NCBI RefSeq assembly: GCF_006385135.1
Contig: NZ_CP041025.1
Coordinates: forward strand, 1,023,501-1,087,500
Reading direction: 5' to 3'
Length of the DNA stretch: 64,000 bases
Source of the DNA: Paremcibacter congregatus
Lineage (GTDB): Bacteria > Pseudomonadota > Alphaproteobacteria > Sphingomonadales > Emcibacteraceae
Shown here: piece after piece, positions 53,813 to 63,646 of the stretch
How the letters are laid out: each line of letters begins with the position of its first letter
Numbering within the stretch: the stretch's first letter is position 1
Notes under the pieces: generated by a model
Databases searched by the model: none
What the model was told of the DNA's origin: nothing
What the model saw: the letters and a program-made list of their open reading frames with translations, nothing else
Position numbers and translations under genes: made by a program

Positions 53813-55663
53813 TTAGAAGGTTCCTCTAAGGCCGACGTAATAGGACCGATCCGGCGTGCCGTAACCATGAACCTGCTGATATTCCTTGTCAAACAGGTTG
53901 TCGACACGACCATAGACCTCGATCTTGTCACTAATGGCATAGGCGGCTTTCAGGTCAAAGCGGGTCCAGGCTTTTGTCCCGTCCGTATAGGGATCGATTT
54001 CCTTGCCGTTATGGGTCAGGCTCAGGGCAAGCTCCAGTTCAGGCAAAGCCTGCCATTGCACTTCGGCGAAGGCGGCATTGCGTGGCACCCGCACCAGGTC
54101 TGCATCGGCGTCTAAATCCGTGGCATCGGTGAACGTGTAATTCCCCCGCAGCCGCAGACTATCCAGCAACTGCAGATCGGCGGAAAGCTCAATGCCTTGC
54201 GTTTTGACATTGGCAATATTGGCGTAACCGGCGGAGAAATCAAAATCAATCATATTGGTGATCTTCTGATTAAAGTAGGTGGCGCCAAAATGCAGACGAT
54301 CCCCCATCAGGCTTTGCTCTACGCCAACTTCCCAGCCTTTTGATTCTTCCGGCAACAGATCCTTGTTAGGTTCCGTCAGGCCGCAAAAACCGCAGACATA
54401 GGTGAGCTGGAAGATGCTAGGCGCTTTAAAACCTTCACCCCAGTTGGCGAAGATTTTAGTGCCGCTGTCGGCGATGTGGTAAGCGGCGGTCAGGCGCGGC
54501 GTCGTGGTGTCGCCATAGGCGTTATGATCGTCATAGCGTAGGCCTGCGGTTACGGTCAGGCCACCCAGACCCTGCCAGCTTAATTCGGAAAAGACGCTGT
54601 CGATATTGAATTTCGTGTCTGCCAGCGTATCAACCTTGGTTTCTTCATGTTGCAGGCCGAAGGACAGGCCGAAGGCCTCATCAATTTTATAATACCCGAA
54701 ATAATCCAGGTTAAGACGGTCGCCCTTGGCGTTATAGCTTTCGACGCCGTCTGTTTCGTTACGGCGTTTTGTGGTGGAATATTCGACGGAAAGGGTATTC
54801 TCGAACGCGCCGTCGAGATAATTGAAAAAACCGCGACCAGCGATGAGGAATTCTTTGGTGCTGCCGGATTTGTTGGCGTCCGCCGGGCCGAACCCGTCAA
54901 AGTCATTCTGGCTGTCCACATAGCGGCTGATGATCTGCAGGCTGTGGCTTTCACTGATCTTGCCGGTAACCTTGCCATGCACGGAGATATTGTCATAGCC
55001 ATCGGCTTCGGTATTGCCGTCATTTTCGTCGGCCTTGGAAATCCCGTCAGAGGTAATGCCGCTGGCCGACAGACTGAAGTTCAGTTGTTCGGACCCGCCA
55101 ACAATGTTGGCGCCGGCGCGGAACGTGTTATAGGAGCCGCCCTCGGCAAACAGGCTGCCTGCCAGGCCTTCTGCGCCGTCCTTGGTGATCACATTGACCA
55201 CGCCGCCAATGGCGTCAGAGCCATAAAGGATTGACTGGGGGCCGCGCAGCACCTCAATACGATTGATGCCATTGGGATCAAGATTGGCGAAGTTAAAGCC
55301 GCCGCCGGTGGTGGAAACGTCATTGATCTGAATGCCGTCAATCAGGATCACGGTCTGATCGGAGCCGGCCCCGCGAATGCGTACGGAAGAGGTTCCGCCA
55401 AAGCTGCCGTTCTGGTTCAGGGTCAGGCCAGGCACGGACTGCAGGGCTTCCTGAACGAAGACGGTCTGGGATTTCTGGAGGTCTTCGGCGCTAAGCACGG
55501 AAATGCTGCTGCCGATGTCAGATGTCATGCGGGCATAACGGGTGGCTGAGACGACGACTTCCTCGATACCGGCGTCATCGGCCAGAGCAATTTGGGGGGC
55601 AATCAGGGGCGCACTGGCGGCAGAGGCCAGAAGTAAGGCGAAAGAAGGGGACTTGTAAAACAC
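53813..55663 (-). CDS. btuB: TonB-dependent corrinoid receptor BtuB-like
   Basis: 616 residues: signal peptide, TonB box-like IEEVVVSATRY, N-terminal plug domain (about 50-160, LRGPQSILYGSDAIGGVVNVIT) and a 22-strand barrel ending in Phe (GLRGTF). GTG start 55663 lies behind AGGA. It sits immediately downstream of the cobalamin riboswitch, so it imports B12 or cobinamide across the outer membrane. The gene can be read with an upstream start, but that extends into the leader. Confidence 0.94.
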   Translation of the reverse strand: MFYKSPSFALLLASAASAPLIAPQIALADDAGIEEVVVSATRYARMTSDIGSSISVLSAEDLQKSQTVFVQEALQSVPGLTLNQNGSFGGTSSVRIRGAGSDQTVILIDGIQINDVSTTGGGFNFANLDPNGINRIEVLRGPQSILYGSDAIGGVVNVITKDGAEGLAGSLFAEGGSYNTFRAGANIVGGSEQLNFSLSASGITSDGISKADENDGNTEADGYDNISVHGKVTGKISESHSLQIISRYVDSQNDFDGFGPADANKSGSTKEFLIAGRGFFNYLDGAFENTLSVEYSTTKRRNETDGVESYNAKGDRLNLDYFGYYKIDEAFGLSFGLQHEETKVDTLADTKFNIDSVFSELSWQGLGGLTVTAGLRYDDHNAYGDTTTPRLTAAYHIADSGTKIFANWGEGFKAPSIFQLTYVCGFCGLTEPNKDLLPEESKGWEVGVEQSLMGDRLHFGATYFNQKITNMIDFDFSAGYANIANVKTQGIELSADLQLLDSLRLRGNYTFTDATDLDADADLVRVPRNAAFAEVQWQALPELELALSLTHNGKEIDPYTDGTKAWTRFDLKAAYAISDKIEVYGRVDNLFDKEYQQVHGYGTPDRSYYVGLRGTF

Positions 55664-55779
55664 GTTTTTTTCCTCAAAGCCTGCATGTCGCAGGTCTTTA
55701 TTGTGACTAATAAAACATGTGAGGAATAAAGAGACAATAAGGGTCAAGACACTCCGCACACAGCAACAGCGTCACCTGC

Positions 55780-55818
55780 GCGGAAAATCCGCTCCGTCCT
55801 ATTATCCCGATAGGCGGA
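55780..55818 (-). other. Expression-platform hairpins below the riboswitch
   Basis: Two adjacent stems occur downstream of the aptamer on the transcribed strand: an imperfect ten-base stem (55793-55818) and a five-base GCGGA/TCCGC stem (55780-55792). Neither has a T-run, and the start codon is 120 bases further, so the control mode is unclear. Confidence 0.4.
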
Positions 55819-55826
55819 AAGGGCAA

Positions 55827-55986
55827 CTTGATGGCAGGTTTCCTGACTTATGGGTTATTACACGTGATCTCCTTCCTGGGGGTCCCAGTGGACAAATGAT
55901 CACGCATTCGCCAATTACAGTTGCGGGTACAGTCTCGGTCTTATCACCGTGTTCCCTATTATCCCCTTGCGGGGCACCATCTTGAG
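55827..55986 (-). ncRNA. Cobalamin riboswitch
   Basis: Minus-strand leader of btuB. The conserved core is present: GGGAACACGGTGATAAGACC, CTGTACCCGCAACTGTAA and, at the 3' end, GTCAGGAAACCTGCC with the B12 box. The promoter ends about six bases before its 5' end. It should lower expression of the whole btuB-cobO operon when adenosylcobalamin is abundant. Confidence 0.95.
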
Positions 55987-55991
55987 ACAAG

Positions 55992-56020
55992 TCTATAATC
56001 CTCATGCCCCTGACTGGCAA
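55992..56020 (-). promoter_or_regulatory. Promoter of the riboswitch/btuB operon
   Basis: On the minus strand TTGCCA (56020-56015), 17 bases, then TATAGA (55997-55992), just upstream of the riboswitch. Confidence 0.65.
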
Positions 56021-56046
56021 GTGAAAAATAGATGCAGAGTTTTGAT

Positions 56047-56457
56047 TTACTGAAAGATCATGACCGCGGCGCCGGCGAAACACAGTGTGGAGATCAGAAT
56101 ACCGATTAGGGGAATTTTGAACCAGTATTTCCGGGCCAGCCAAAGATAACTCAGCCCGGTGAGCAGGGGAAGGAGGGTGAACCATGAACTGCCGATGATC
56201 ACTTCCATATGATTAAGCGCCAGCGGGATATAGATGCCGGCGAACAGCATGGCGCCCAGACTGTGGCTGGCGTTGAAACCGATCCAGGCCTTCCACATGG
56301 TGGTTTCACGGGTGATCCGGGGACTGCCGCCCTTCATGGCGGCCTTGATAGCCGGGTCATGGCTGTCGAATTTGGGCGTGAAGAAGGTATAGATCAGATG
56401 AAGGGCGCCCAGCAGACCGAATATGCCTGCGCCGATAATCAGAAGAATTTGCGACAT
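56047..56457 (-). CDS. Four-helix membrane protein, unknown
   Basis: 136 residues with four hydrophobic segments, the N terminus MSQILLIIGAGIFGLLGALH, a conserved-looking GFNASHSLGAMLF in the second and a short polar C terminus. No family is recognised. AGGAGG lies seven bases before the ATG at 56457. It follows the sulfite-oxidase-fold gene by 16 nt on the same strand and may work with it. Confidence 0.75.
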   Translation of the reverse strand: MSQILLIIGAGIFGLLGALHLIYTFFTPKFDSHDPAIKAAMKGGSPRITRETTMWKAWIGFNASHSLGAMLFAGIYIPLALNHMEVIIGSSWFTLLPLLTGLSYLWLARKYWFKIPLIGILISTLCFAGAAVMIFQ

Positions 56458-56473
56458 TTTATAACCTCCTGTT

Positions 56474-57145
56474 TCATTCTTTAACCGTACGTTCAAAGAG
56501 GCGGATGGTTTTCCTGACCAGCGGGCGGTAGAGATAGCGCAGCAGCCAGCCGGGGAACCACAGGCCGCGCTCTTCGAAAGCCACCCGGGCACGGGGATGA
56601 TCCATGAATTTCAAAGCAGGCGGGCGAAAGTGGGTGTTGTCGGTCCAGAATTCTATCGCCTTGATCTGCTTGATGCTTTTATAGCCGTAATGCGCCGGGG
56701 CAATCAGTCGCAGGGGCGCGCCGTGCACAGGGCAAAGCGGCTGTCCCTGCAAACTGTCAGCGAGCAGAACATCATCAGCCAGCAGGTCTTCCAACGGCAG
56801 ACGGGCGCGAAAGCCATCATGACTCCTGAAAACCACATGGGTTGCACCGTCTTTCGGGGACGCTTTAGGGGCAACAATATTTTCGTAAAAATCGCGAAAC
56901 CGCACACCGGACCAAGCGAGATCGAGGCTGGTCCAGGTGGTCACGCAATGAAAATCGCTGCGCTGGTCCTGACGCGCCAGGGGGACGAGGTCGTCTGCTG
57001 TGAGGGAGAAGCTATTTTCCACATCGCCATAAATTTTTATTTCCATTGGCGGGATGTCCGGACTGTAACGCGCGGCATAATCGGTGAGGCCGAAACGGGG
57101 AAAGCCGTCGATTGCGATTTGTCCGGGGGGTAATTCAGAAGACAT
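56474..57145 (-). CDS. Molybdopterin-dependent oxidoreductase, sulfite-oxidase fold
   Basis: 223 residues of the sulfite-oxidase/MsrP (YedY) fold. FHCVTTW carries the Cys that would ligate molybdenum, and LCPVHGAPLRLIAPAHYGYKSIK is the pterin-binding block. No Tat signal or transmembrane helix is seen, so it should be cytoplasmic, unlike MsrP. It precedes the four-helix membrane protein (16-nt gap). Substrate unknown. Confidence 0.85.
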   Translation of the reverse strand: MSSELPPGQIAIDGFPRFGLTDYAARYSPDIPPMEIKIYGDVENSFSLTADDLVPLARQDQRSDFHCVTTWTSLDLAWSGVRFRDFYENIVAPKASPKDGATHVVFRSHDGFRARLPLEDLLADDVLLADSLQGQPLCPVHGAPLRLIAPAHYGYKSIKQIKAIEFWTDNTHFRPPALKFMDHPRARVAFEERGLWFPGWLLRYLYRPLVRKTIRLFERTVKE

Positions 57146-57424
57146 TTCAGGTTCCTCTATAGAAAAAATATCTATCCAGTAGATATATTATTTTATCTTG
57201 AAAGGAGAATATGGCGGTTCACCAGCAATGTCAAAAAAATCCCGAAAGTGAAAATAATAATGTGGTGATTCTGGCGAGTAAGGACGCAATAACCAGCAAC
57301 AAAGTTACGACGTATGTTCGTTTCGATATGAAATAAAAACGGCGCAAGATAAGAAATGCATTGGAATATTTACCCATTCCACAAGAAATTCTGTCAGCCC
57401 GGCAACATTTTATATAATCTTTGC
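57146..57424. other. Intergenic region upstream of serC, no clear feature
   Basis: This A/T-rich stretch of 279 bases separates the divergent oxidoreductase and serC. I see no convincing gene or repeat in it, only possible A/T-rich promoter sequence for the leftward genes. Confidence 0.5.
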
Positions 57425-57452
57425 TTGACGGATTATTTTTCCTCTCTATGTT
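57425..57452 (+). promoter_or_regulatory. serC promoter
   Basis: TTGACG, 16 bases, then TATGTT. The predicted start falls at about 57459, at the head of the structured serC leader. Confidence 0.6.
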
Positions 57453-57458
57453 CGGCTG

Positions 57459-57514
57459 CGGGCTATCCCTCCCCAACGGGGGACGTCTATTCTGCAAGGA
57501 GTAGGAGAAAAATT
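57459..57514 (+). ncRNA. Structured serC leader (candidate serC RNA motif)
   Basis: The short leader begins with GGGCTATCCC, then a TCCCC/GGGGA stem around AACG, and ends at an AGGAG ribosome site. A serC leader RNA is known upstream of serC-serA in alphaproteobacteria, and this sits at the same place; I did not match it to a covariance model. Confidence 0.5.
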
Positions 57515-58672
57515 ATGAAACCTGTACAGAAGCCAGCAAACCCGCTGTTTTCGTCGGGTCCGTGCGCCAAGCGCCCGGGCTGGACGATCGAGAATTTAAA
57601 AGACGCGCCTTTGGGCCGTTCTCATCGTGCCAAGATTGGCAAATCCAAATTAAAAGAAGCGATTGATCGCACGGCGTCCCTGCTGGGGCTGCCCGAAGGT
57701 TATCGCGTGGGCATAGTGCCCGGATCAGATACCGGCGCTGTGGAAATGGCGCTCTGGTCACTGCTCGGCGCACGCGGCGTTGACATGCTGGCCTGGGAAA
57801 GTTTCGGTTCCGGCTGGATCACCGACGTGATCAAACAGCTGAAGCTTGACGATGTCCGCAGCCTGACGGCTGATTACGGCGCACTGCCGGATCTGGGTCA
57901 GGTTGACCCGGCGCGGGATGTGGTCTTTACCTGGAACGGCACGACCTCTGGCGTGAAAGTCCCTCATGCGGACTGGATCAGTGACGATCGCGGTGGCCTG
58001 ACCATTTGTGACGCCACCTCGGCCGCCTTTGCAATGGATCTTCCGTGGGACAAGTTGGATGTCACCACGTTTTCCTGGCAGAAAGTACTGGGCGGCGAAG
58101 GCGCGCATGGCGTCATTATCCTCAGCCCCCGGGCTGTGGAACGTCTTGAAAATTACACCCCCGCCTGGCCTTTGCCGAAAATTTTCCGCCTGACGAAGGC
58201 CGGAAAACTGATCGAAGGCATTTTCTCAGGGGCGACCATCAATACACCGTCGATGCTCTGTGTCGAAGACTACCTTGATGCGCTCAACTGGGCCGACAGC
58301 ATTGGCGGTCTGCGGGGTTTGATCAACAGGTCCGAAGATAACCTTGCGGTGATCCGGGACTGGGTGGCGCGCACGGACTGGGTACAGTTCCTCGCCAATG
58401 ATCCGGCGACGGTCTCTAATACCTCCGTCTGTCTCAAGATTGTGGCACCATGGTTCACGGCCCTTGACGGCGACGCGCAGGCGGCGGCGGCCAAGGAACT
58501 GGCGACCTTGCTGGACACGGAAGAGGCGGCCTATGATATTGGGGCCTATCGTGATGCACCGGCGGGTCTGCGGATCTGGGCCGGCTCGACGATCGAGGCG
58601 TCCGATCTCAAGGCCCTGTTGCCTTGGCTTGATTGGGCCTACGGCGAAGTCAAAAAGACAAGGGCGGCCTGA
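57515..58672 (+). CDS. serC: Phosphoserine aminotransferase
   Basis: 385 residues of the class V PLP family, the alphaproteobacterial/archaeal SerC type. Motifs: [15 protein letters not shown] at the start, [29 protein letters not shown] and the PLP Lys in [15 protein letters not shown]. It makes phosphoserine from phosphohydroxypyruvate. AGGAG and a second GGAG precede the ATG at 57515. The next gene is serA, the preceding step. Confidence 0.96.
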   Translation: MKPVQKPANPLFSSGPCAKRPGWTIENLKDAPLGRSHRAKIGKSKLKEAIDRTASLLGLPEGYRVGIVPGSDTGAVEMALWSLLGARGVDMLAWESFGSGWITDVIKQLKLDDVRSLTADYGALPDLGQVDPARDVVFTWNGTTSGVKVPHADWISDDRGGLTICDATSAAFAMDLPWDKLDVTTFSWQKVLGGEGAHGVIILSPRAVERLENYTPAWPLPKIFRLTKAGKLIEGIFSGATINTPSMLCVEDYLDALNWADSIGGLRGLINRSEDNLAVIRDWVARTDWVQFLANDPATVSNTSVCLKIVAPWFTALDGDAQAAAAKELATLLDTEEAAYDIGAYRDAPAGLRIWAGSTIEASDLKALLPWLDWAYGEVKKTRAA

Positions 58673-58754
58673 GAAGGCCCCCTTCACGTCACAGCATAAT
58701 CCAGATTTTCGCAAAAGATATTTTTGCATTTGTAATTTTTGAAAGGCGCCTCAC

Positions 58755-60332
58755 ATGGTTAAGGTACTCATTTCTGACAAGTTAAGCCCGCTGGCAAAAG
58801 AAATTTTTGAAAACCGCGGCATCGAAGTTGACCAGATCGTTGGTCTCACCCCGGAACAGCTGATCGAAGCCATCCCCCGTTATGACGGCCTGGCGATCCG
58901 GTCCGCCACCAAAGTCACCGCAGACGTTCTTGCGGCGGCCAGTAATCTGAAAGTGGTGGGCCGCGCCGGGATCGGGGTTGACAATGTGGACATCAAGGCC
59001 GCGACAAATCATGGCGTTGTGGTCATGAACACACCATTCGGCAACAGCATCACAACGGCGGAACACGCCATTGCCATGATGTTCGCTGTTGCCCGGCAAA
59101 TCCCGCTGGCCAATGAAAGCACCCATCAGGGTAAATGGGAAAAATCCCGCTTTATGGGGGTCGAGCTGACCTCGAAAACCCTGGGCGTGATCGGTTGCGG
59201 CAATATCGGCGCCATCGCCGCCGACCGGGCCTTGGGCCTGAAAATGAAAGTGGTTGCTTTTGATCCGTATCTGTCTGTTGAACGGGCCGAGGAACTGGGT
59301 GTTGAGAAAGTAGAACTTGACGAGCTCTTGGCCCGTGCCGACTTTATTACCCTGCATACGCCTCTGACCGACGGTACTCGCGGTATTCTGAACGCCGACG
59401 CTTTCGCCAAAATGAAAGACGGTGTGCGGATTGTCAACTGTGCCCGCGGTGGTCTGATTGATGAGGACGCGCTGTTGGCGGCATTGGATAATGGCAAGGT
59501 TGCCGGGGTTGCCCTTGATGTGTTCGCGGTTGAACCGGCCAAGGCAAGCCCTCTGTTTGGTCATGAGAAAGTCGTCGCCACCCCGCATCTGGGCGCGTCA
59601 ACCTCCGAAGCGCAGGTTAATGTAGCGGTTCAGGTTGCCGAACAGATGGCCGATTATCTGTTGGACGGGGCCGTGACCAATGCGTTGAATATGCCGTCGG
59701 TTTCCGCCGAGGAATCTGTGCGTCTCGCGCCTTATATGACGCTGGCCAAACAGCTGGGCAGCTTCGCCGGCCAGTTGACCGAACATGCGCTGCAGAGCAT
59801 CCAGATTGAATATCAGGGTGATGTGACTGAACTGAACACCCGGCCGCTGACGGCGATCGTAGTTGAAGGTTTGCTGCAGCCGTTGATGGATTGTGTCAAT
59901 ATGGTCAATGCCCTGGCGGTGGCGAAAGAACGCGACATCGACATTATTGAAACCAAACATGACGCGGAAGGCGACTATCACACCTATATCAAGGTGACGG
60001 TCACCACAGACAAGCAGGAACGTTCCGTCGCCGGAACCCTGTTCGCCGACAAACGTCCCCGGATTGTCAGCGTTAAAGACATTCTGGTTGACGCTGAATT
60101 AGCGCCGAACATGCTGTATGTCTCAAACGAAGATCTTCCGGGCTTTATCGGCGCGTTGGGCACGACTCTCGGGGACGCGGGTCTTAATATCGCGACCTTC
60201 AGTCTCGGTCGGGCCAATGCCGGTGGTGAAGCCATTGCGCTGGTCGCCATTGATGCGGCGCCAAATGACAAGACCGTTCTCGCGGTTCAAAGTCTGCCCC
60301 ATGTGAAGCAGGTGCGGGCGTTGAAATTCTAA
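58755..60332 (+). CDS. serA: D-3-phosphoglycerate dehydrogenase
   Basis: 525 residues, the long three-domain form: NAD site GVIGCGNIGAIAAD near residue 145, catalytic Arg in NCARGGLIDEDAL near 235, His in TPHLGAST near 280, then the ASB-type intervening domain and a C-terminal ACT domain for serine sensing (about 450-525). It is 82 nt from serC and starts the serine pathway. Confidence 0.96.
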   Translation: MVKVLISDKLSPLAKEIFENRGIEVDQIVGLTPEQLIEAIPRYDGLAIRSATKVTADVLAAASNLKVVGRAGIGVDNVDIKAATNHGVVVMNTPFGNSITTAEHAIAMMFAVARQIPLANESTHQGKWEKSRFMGVELTSKTLGVIGCGNIGAIAADRALGLKMKVVAFDPYLSVERAEELGVEKVELDELLARADFITLHTPLTDGTRGILNADAFAKMKDGVRIVNCARGGLIDEDALLAALDNGKVAGVALDVFAVEPAKASPLFGHEKVVATPHLGASTSEAQVNVAVQVAEQMADYLLDGAVTNALNMPSVSAEESVRLAPYMTLAKQLGSFAGQLTEHALQSIQIEYQGDVTELNTRPLTAIVVEGLLQPLMDCVNMVNALAVAKERDIDIIETKHDAEGDYHTYIKVTVTTDKQERSVAGTLFADKRPRIVSVKDILVDAELAPNMLYVSNEDLPGFIGALGTTLGDAGLNIATFSLGRANAGGEAIALVAIDAAPNDKTVLAVQSLPHVKQVRALKF

Positions 60333-60353
60333 AACACGTCTCATAAGTTCTTT

Positions 60354-60387
60354 AAAGAGGCCTCTTCTTCGGAAGGGGCCTCTTTTT
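60354..60387 (+). terminator. Rho-independent terminator of serC-serA
   Basis: A 14-bp stem (AAAGAGGCCTCTTC with GAAGGGGCCTCTTT, one G-U) capped by TTCG and followed by T-run, just after the serA stop. Confidence 0.92.
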
Positions 60388-60461
60388 GTTCAGAGTATCT
60401 CATTTAGGGATGCCTTTTTCGTTGTCAGGGGCAAATTTATTTCCCCCTGGTGACTGGTGAA

Positions 60462-60490
60462 TTGACTGTATAGGTGACCTGGGATATAAG
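60462..60490 (+). promoter_or_regulatory. Promoter of hisZ-purA
   Basis: TTGACT, exactly 17 bases, then TATAAG. The predicted start at about 60497 is close to a GTG at 60500 and 33 bases before ATG 60530. Confidence 0.65.
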
Positions 60491-60529
60491 CACGGCGGCG
60501 TGAGTCACAACACTGTCAATGGACGCGAT

Positions 60530-61687
60530 ATGCCCAGATCAATTAATGAACCGAACGATACAGCTCTCCTCCCGGAAGGCCTGCATGATACCCTTGCCCA
60601 TACCGCTGAACATGAGGCGGAAATCGTCGAGAAATTGCGGCAATGCTTTGCCTCTCATGGCTATGAGCGGGTGGTTCCGCCCCTGATGGAGTTTGAGGAA
60701 AGTCTTCTGATCGGGCCGGGCAAGGCCCAGTCGCGCAATATGTTCCGGGTGATGGACCCGGTGACCCAGCGCATGATGGCCGTACGCACCGATATGACAG
60801 GGCAGGTGGCCCGCATTGCCCGTACCAGATTACGCAATGCGCCGCGGCCCTTGCGACTGAGCTATTCCGGCGATGTACTCAGGGTGCGGGGTACGCAACT
60901 CCGGCCTGAACGGGAATTCAAGCAGGCGGGGGTCGAGCTGATCGGCTCCGACAGCACTGAAGCCTATGTAGAAATTATTCTATTGGCGCGTAATGTGCTA
61001 TCTTCTGTCGGGATTGCCAACGCCTCTATTGACTTGACCATGCCGTTACTGGTGCCGGCGATTTGCCGTGGCCTTGGCTTGTCGAAAGAGGTTTCTGCTA
61101 CTGTGCGGCATGCCTTGAACGCCAAGGATATGGGCGAGTTGGAAACACTTGATGGCGAGATCGGCGAGATCAGCCGGGCGTTGCTGGCCGCGACCGGCGC
61201 GGCAGACGCCGGTATGGATATTCTCAACAAGATAAATTTGCCGACAGAGGCCCGTGAAATCTGCGGGGAAATGGATATTCTTCTGGCCCGCCTGAAAGAG
61301 GTCGCGCCGGAACTGAGTATGACGCTTGATCCTGGTGAATATACCGGATTCGAATTTCAGACCGGCATTGGGTTCTCTCTGTTTGTCAAAGGCGTGCGCG
61401 GGGAACTGGGTCGCGGTGGGCGTTATCCTGTCGAAGGTGATGACAGCCCGGAACCGGCGACCGGTTTCTCCCTCTATCTGGACAGTCTGATGCGGGCTCT
61501 GCCGGAAATGACGGCCTTGAAATATATATATTGTCCGTATGGCATGGATATGGCGGCGATTGCCGATCTGAGGGATCAGGGCTATCGTACCATCTGTGGC
61601 CTGCAGGAGGCAGAGGATGATCGGGCGGAAGCCCAGCGGCTGAAATGTCAGTATCTCTGGCAGGCCGATAATGTTATTGAGTGTTAA
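60530..61687 (+). CDS. hisZ: ATP phosphoribosyltransferase regulatory subunit HisZ
   Basis: 385 residues of the HisS-like HisZ family: LPEGLHDTLAHTAEHEAEIVEKL, the class-II-synthetase-like core with VPPLMEFEESLLIG and RPEREFKQAGVELIG, without the HisS anticodon domain. HisZ activates the short HisG in histidine synthesis. ATG 60530 is used; GTG 60500 adds 10 residues and sits near the predicted transcription start. purA follows by 34 nt. Confidence 0.94.
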   Translation: MPRSINEPNDTALLPEGLHDTLAHTAEHEAEIVEKLRQCFASHGYERVVPPLMEFEESLLIGPGKAQSRNMFRVMDPVTQRMMAVRTDMTGQVARIARTRLRNAPRPLRLSYSGDVLRVRGTQLRPEREFKQAGVELIGSDSTEAYVEIILLARNVLSSVGIANASIDLTMPLLVPAICRGLGLSKEVSATVRHALNAKDMGELETLDGEIGEISRALLAATGAADAGMDILNKINLPTEAREICGEMDILLARLKEVAPELSMTLDPGEYTGFEFQTGIGFSLFVKGVRGELGRGGRYPVEGDDSPEPATGFSLYLDSLMRALPEMTALKYIYCPYGMDMAAIADLRDQGYRTICGLQEAEDDRAEAQRLKCQYLWQADNVIEC

Positions 61688-61721
61688 GGTTTTACGACCA
61701 ACTTTTTGAAAGGTATTTAAC

Positions 61722-63029
61722 GTGGCGAATGTAGTTGTCGTGGGGTCCCAATGGGGCGATGAAGGTAAAGGCAAGATCGTTGACTGGTTGTCCGAACGCG
61801 CCGATGTGGTGGTGCGGTTTCAAGGCGGCCATAATGCCGGCCATACCCTCGTCATTGACGGTAAGGTTTATAAGCTGAGCCTGCTGCCATCCGGCATCGT
61901 GCGCGGCGGAAAATACTCCGTTATTGGCAATGGCGTCGTGGTTGATCCCTGGGCCTTGTTGAAAGAAATCGATCTGTTGAAATCTCAGGGCGTCGAGGTG
62001 AATTCCGACAATCTGATGGTCGCGGAAAACTGCGCGCTGATCCTGCCGCTGCATGGTGAGCTTGACGCGATTCGTGAAGACGCCGCCAACCTCTGCACCA
62101 AGGGCGGACCGAAAATTGGCACCACCCGTCGCGGCATTGGTCCGGCCTATGAAGATAAAGTCGCGCGCCGGGCGTTACGGGCTTGTGATCTGACCTCTGA
62201 CGAGGCGATTGAGGCGCGGGTTGATGTGCTGCTCGGCCATCATAATCCGCTGCGCCGTGGTCTCGGAGTTGCGGAAGTGGACCGTGAGGCGATGATCAAG
62301 CAGATCAAGGAATTGGCTCCGAAAATCATTCCCTTCCTGGGGGCAAGCTGGCGGGCGCTGGACGAGATGCGTCGTGACCGCAAGCGTATTTTGTTTGAAG
62401 GCGCCCAGGGCATCATGCTCGACATTGATCACGGAACATATCCGTTTGTTACGTCGTCCAACACCATTTCATCCCAGGCGGCCGGCGGCAGTGGCACCGG
62501 CGCCAATACTCTGGATTATGTGCTCGGGATCACCAAGGCCTACACCACCCGTGTCGGTGAAGGGCCTTTCCCGACAGAATTGTTCGATGACGTCGGTAAA
62601 GGTCTTGGCGAACGCGGTCATGAATTTGGCACGGTCACCGGCCGTAGCCGGCGCTGCGGCTATTTCGATGCAGTGATGGTGCGACAGGCAACGAAAGTCG
62701 GGGGTATTTCCGGTATTGCCCTGACCAAACTTGACGTGCTGGACGGTATGGATGAACTGAAAGTTTGTATCGGGTATAAACTGGGGGAAGAAACCCTTGA
62801 TTATTTCCCGGCTTCCACAGCAGATCAGGCGCGGGTGACGCCGATCTATGAAACACTTGAAGGCTGGTCCGAGAGTACTTTTGGGGCCCGCACCTGGAAA
62901 GATCTGCCGGCAACGGCGATCAAGTACATCCGCCGGATTGAAGAATTGATTGAAACGCCGGTGGCGCTTCTGTCCACCAGCCCGGAACGGGAAGACACTA
63001 TTCTGGTGCAGGACCCGTTTGAAGATTAA
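61722..63029 (+). CDS. purA: Adenylosuccinate synthetase
   Basis: 435 residues. [12 protein letters not shown] near residues 10-20, GGHNAGHT and [11 protein letters not shown] in the first half, [21 protein letters not shown] and the C-terminal [10 protein letters not shown] are all diagnostic. It makes adenylosuccinate from IMP and aspartate with GTP. GTG start at 61722 follows AAGGT. It is the last gene before a bidirectional-looking terminator. Confidence 0.97.
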   Translation: MANVVVVGSQWGDEGKGKIVDWLSERADVVVRFQGGHNAGHTLVIDGKVYKLSLLPSGIVRGGKYSVIGNGVVVDPWALLKEIDLLKSQGVEVNSDNLMVAENCALILPLHGELDAIREDAANLCTKGGPKIGTTRRGIGPAYEDKVARRALRACDLTSDEAIEARVDVLLGHHNPLRRGLGVAEVDREAMIKQIKELAPKIIPFLGASWRALDEMRRDRKRILFEGAQGIMLDIDHGTYPFVTSSNTISSQAAGGSGTGANTLDYVLGITKAYTTRVGEGPFPTELFDDVGKGLGERGHEFGTVTGRSRRCGYFDAVMVRQATKVGGISGIALTKLDVLDGMDELKVCIGYKLGEETLDYFPASTADQARVTPIYETLEGWSESTFGARTWKDLPATAIKYIRRIEELIETPVALLSTSPEREDTILVQDPFED

Positions 63030-63051
63030 AGGCGTTACCTTTTCTCATAAT

Positions 63052-63092
63052 AATAACGGCGCTCAGGGTATAGGAGCGCCGTTATTTTTTTG
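63052..63092. terminator. Terminator between purA and the VOC gene
   Basis: AATAACGGCGCTC pairs perfectly with GAGCGCCGTTATT over 13 bp, followed by T-run on plus; the A-rich flank on the other side could also serve the convergent VOC gene. Confidence 0.88.
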
Positions 63093-63102
63093 TGAATAAT
63101 GA

Positions 63103-63486
63103 TTAGCCCAATGGATAATGGAAGACGTTCATTTTATTGCCGTCGAGGTCGCGGAAATATCCGGCATAGAAGTTCGGTGCATATTCAGGACGGAGGCCGG
63201 CTGGTCCTTCACATGTCCCGCCTAATTCAAGCGCCATGGCGTAGATTTTGTCAACAGTGGCATTGTCGGGGGCATAAAAAGCCATCATTGATCCATTGCC
63301 AACTGTAGCTGCGTTACCATCATTTGGGGTTGTGATGCTAAAGTCGGTTTTGCCTTTACCTGTACCCCATGCGATAAAAGATTCTTCTTCCATAGTGCGG
63401 CTTGCACCAAGTTCAGCAAGTATTTTATCATAAAAATCAGCCGCTTTGGCCATATTATTCGTTCCCACCATAACGTATCCGAGCAT
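63103..63486 (-). CDS. VOC (glyoxalase/bleomycin-resistance) family protein, copy 1
   Basis: 127 residues with two beta-alpha-beta-beta-beta units: MLGYVMVGTNNMAKAADFYD and FYAGYFRDLDGNKMNVFHYPLG; the pattern of metal ligands is partial. It is a small VOC protein of unknown substrate. It is a clear tandem paralogue of the next gene upstream (63698 onward). Confidence 0.87.
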   Translation of the reverse strand: MLGYVMVGTNNMAKAADFYDKILAELGASRTMEEESFIAWGTGKGKTDFSITTPNDGNAATVGNGSMMAFYAPDNATVDKIYAMALELGGTCEGPAGLRPEYAPNFYAGYFRDLDGNKMNVFHYPLG

Positions 63487-63646
63487 TAATTAGTTTCCTT
63501 TGTTCTATTTTTGTTCTTTTTTAAGATACGATTTTCTGTAAATTAGTCAATTGAAATTTTACTAATCTTTAGGGGAACATAAAGTTTGGGAAGCGTTCTT
63601 TTGGACGCAGGTTTCGGTGGGGGGATGTCTGTCGATTATGCATGTT

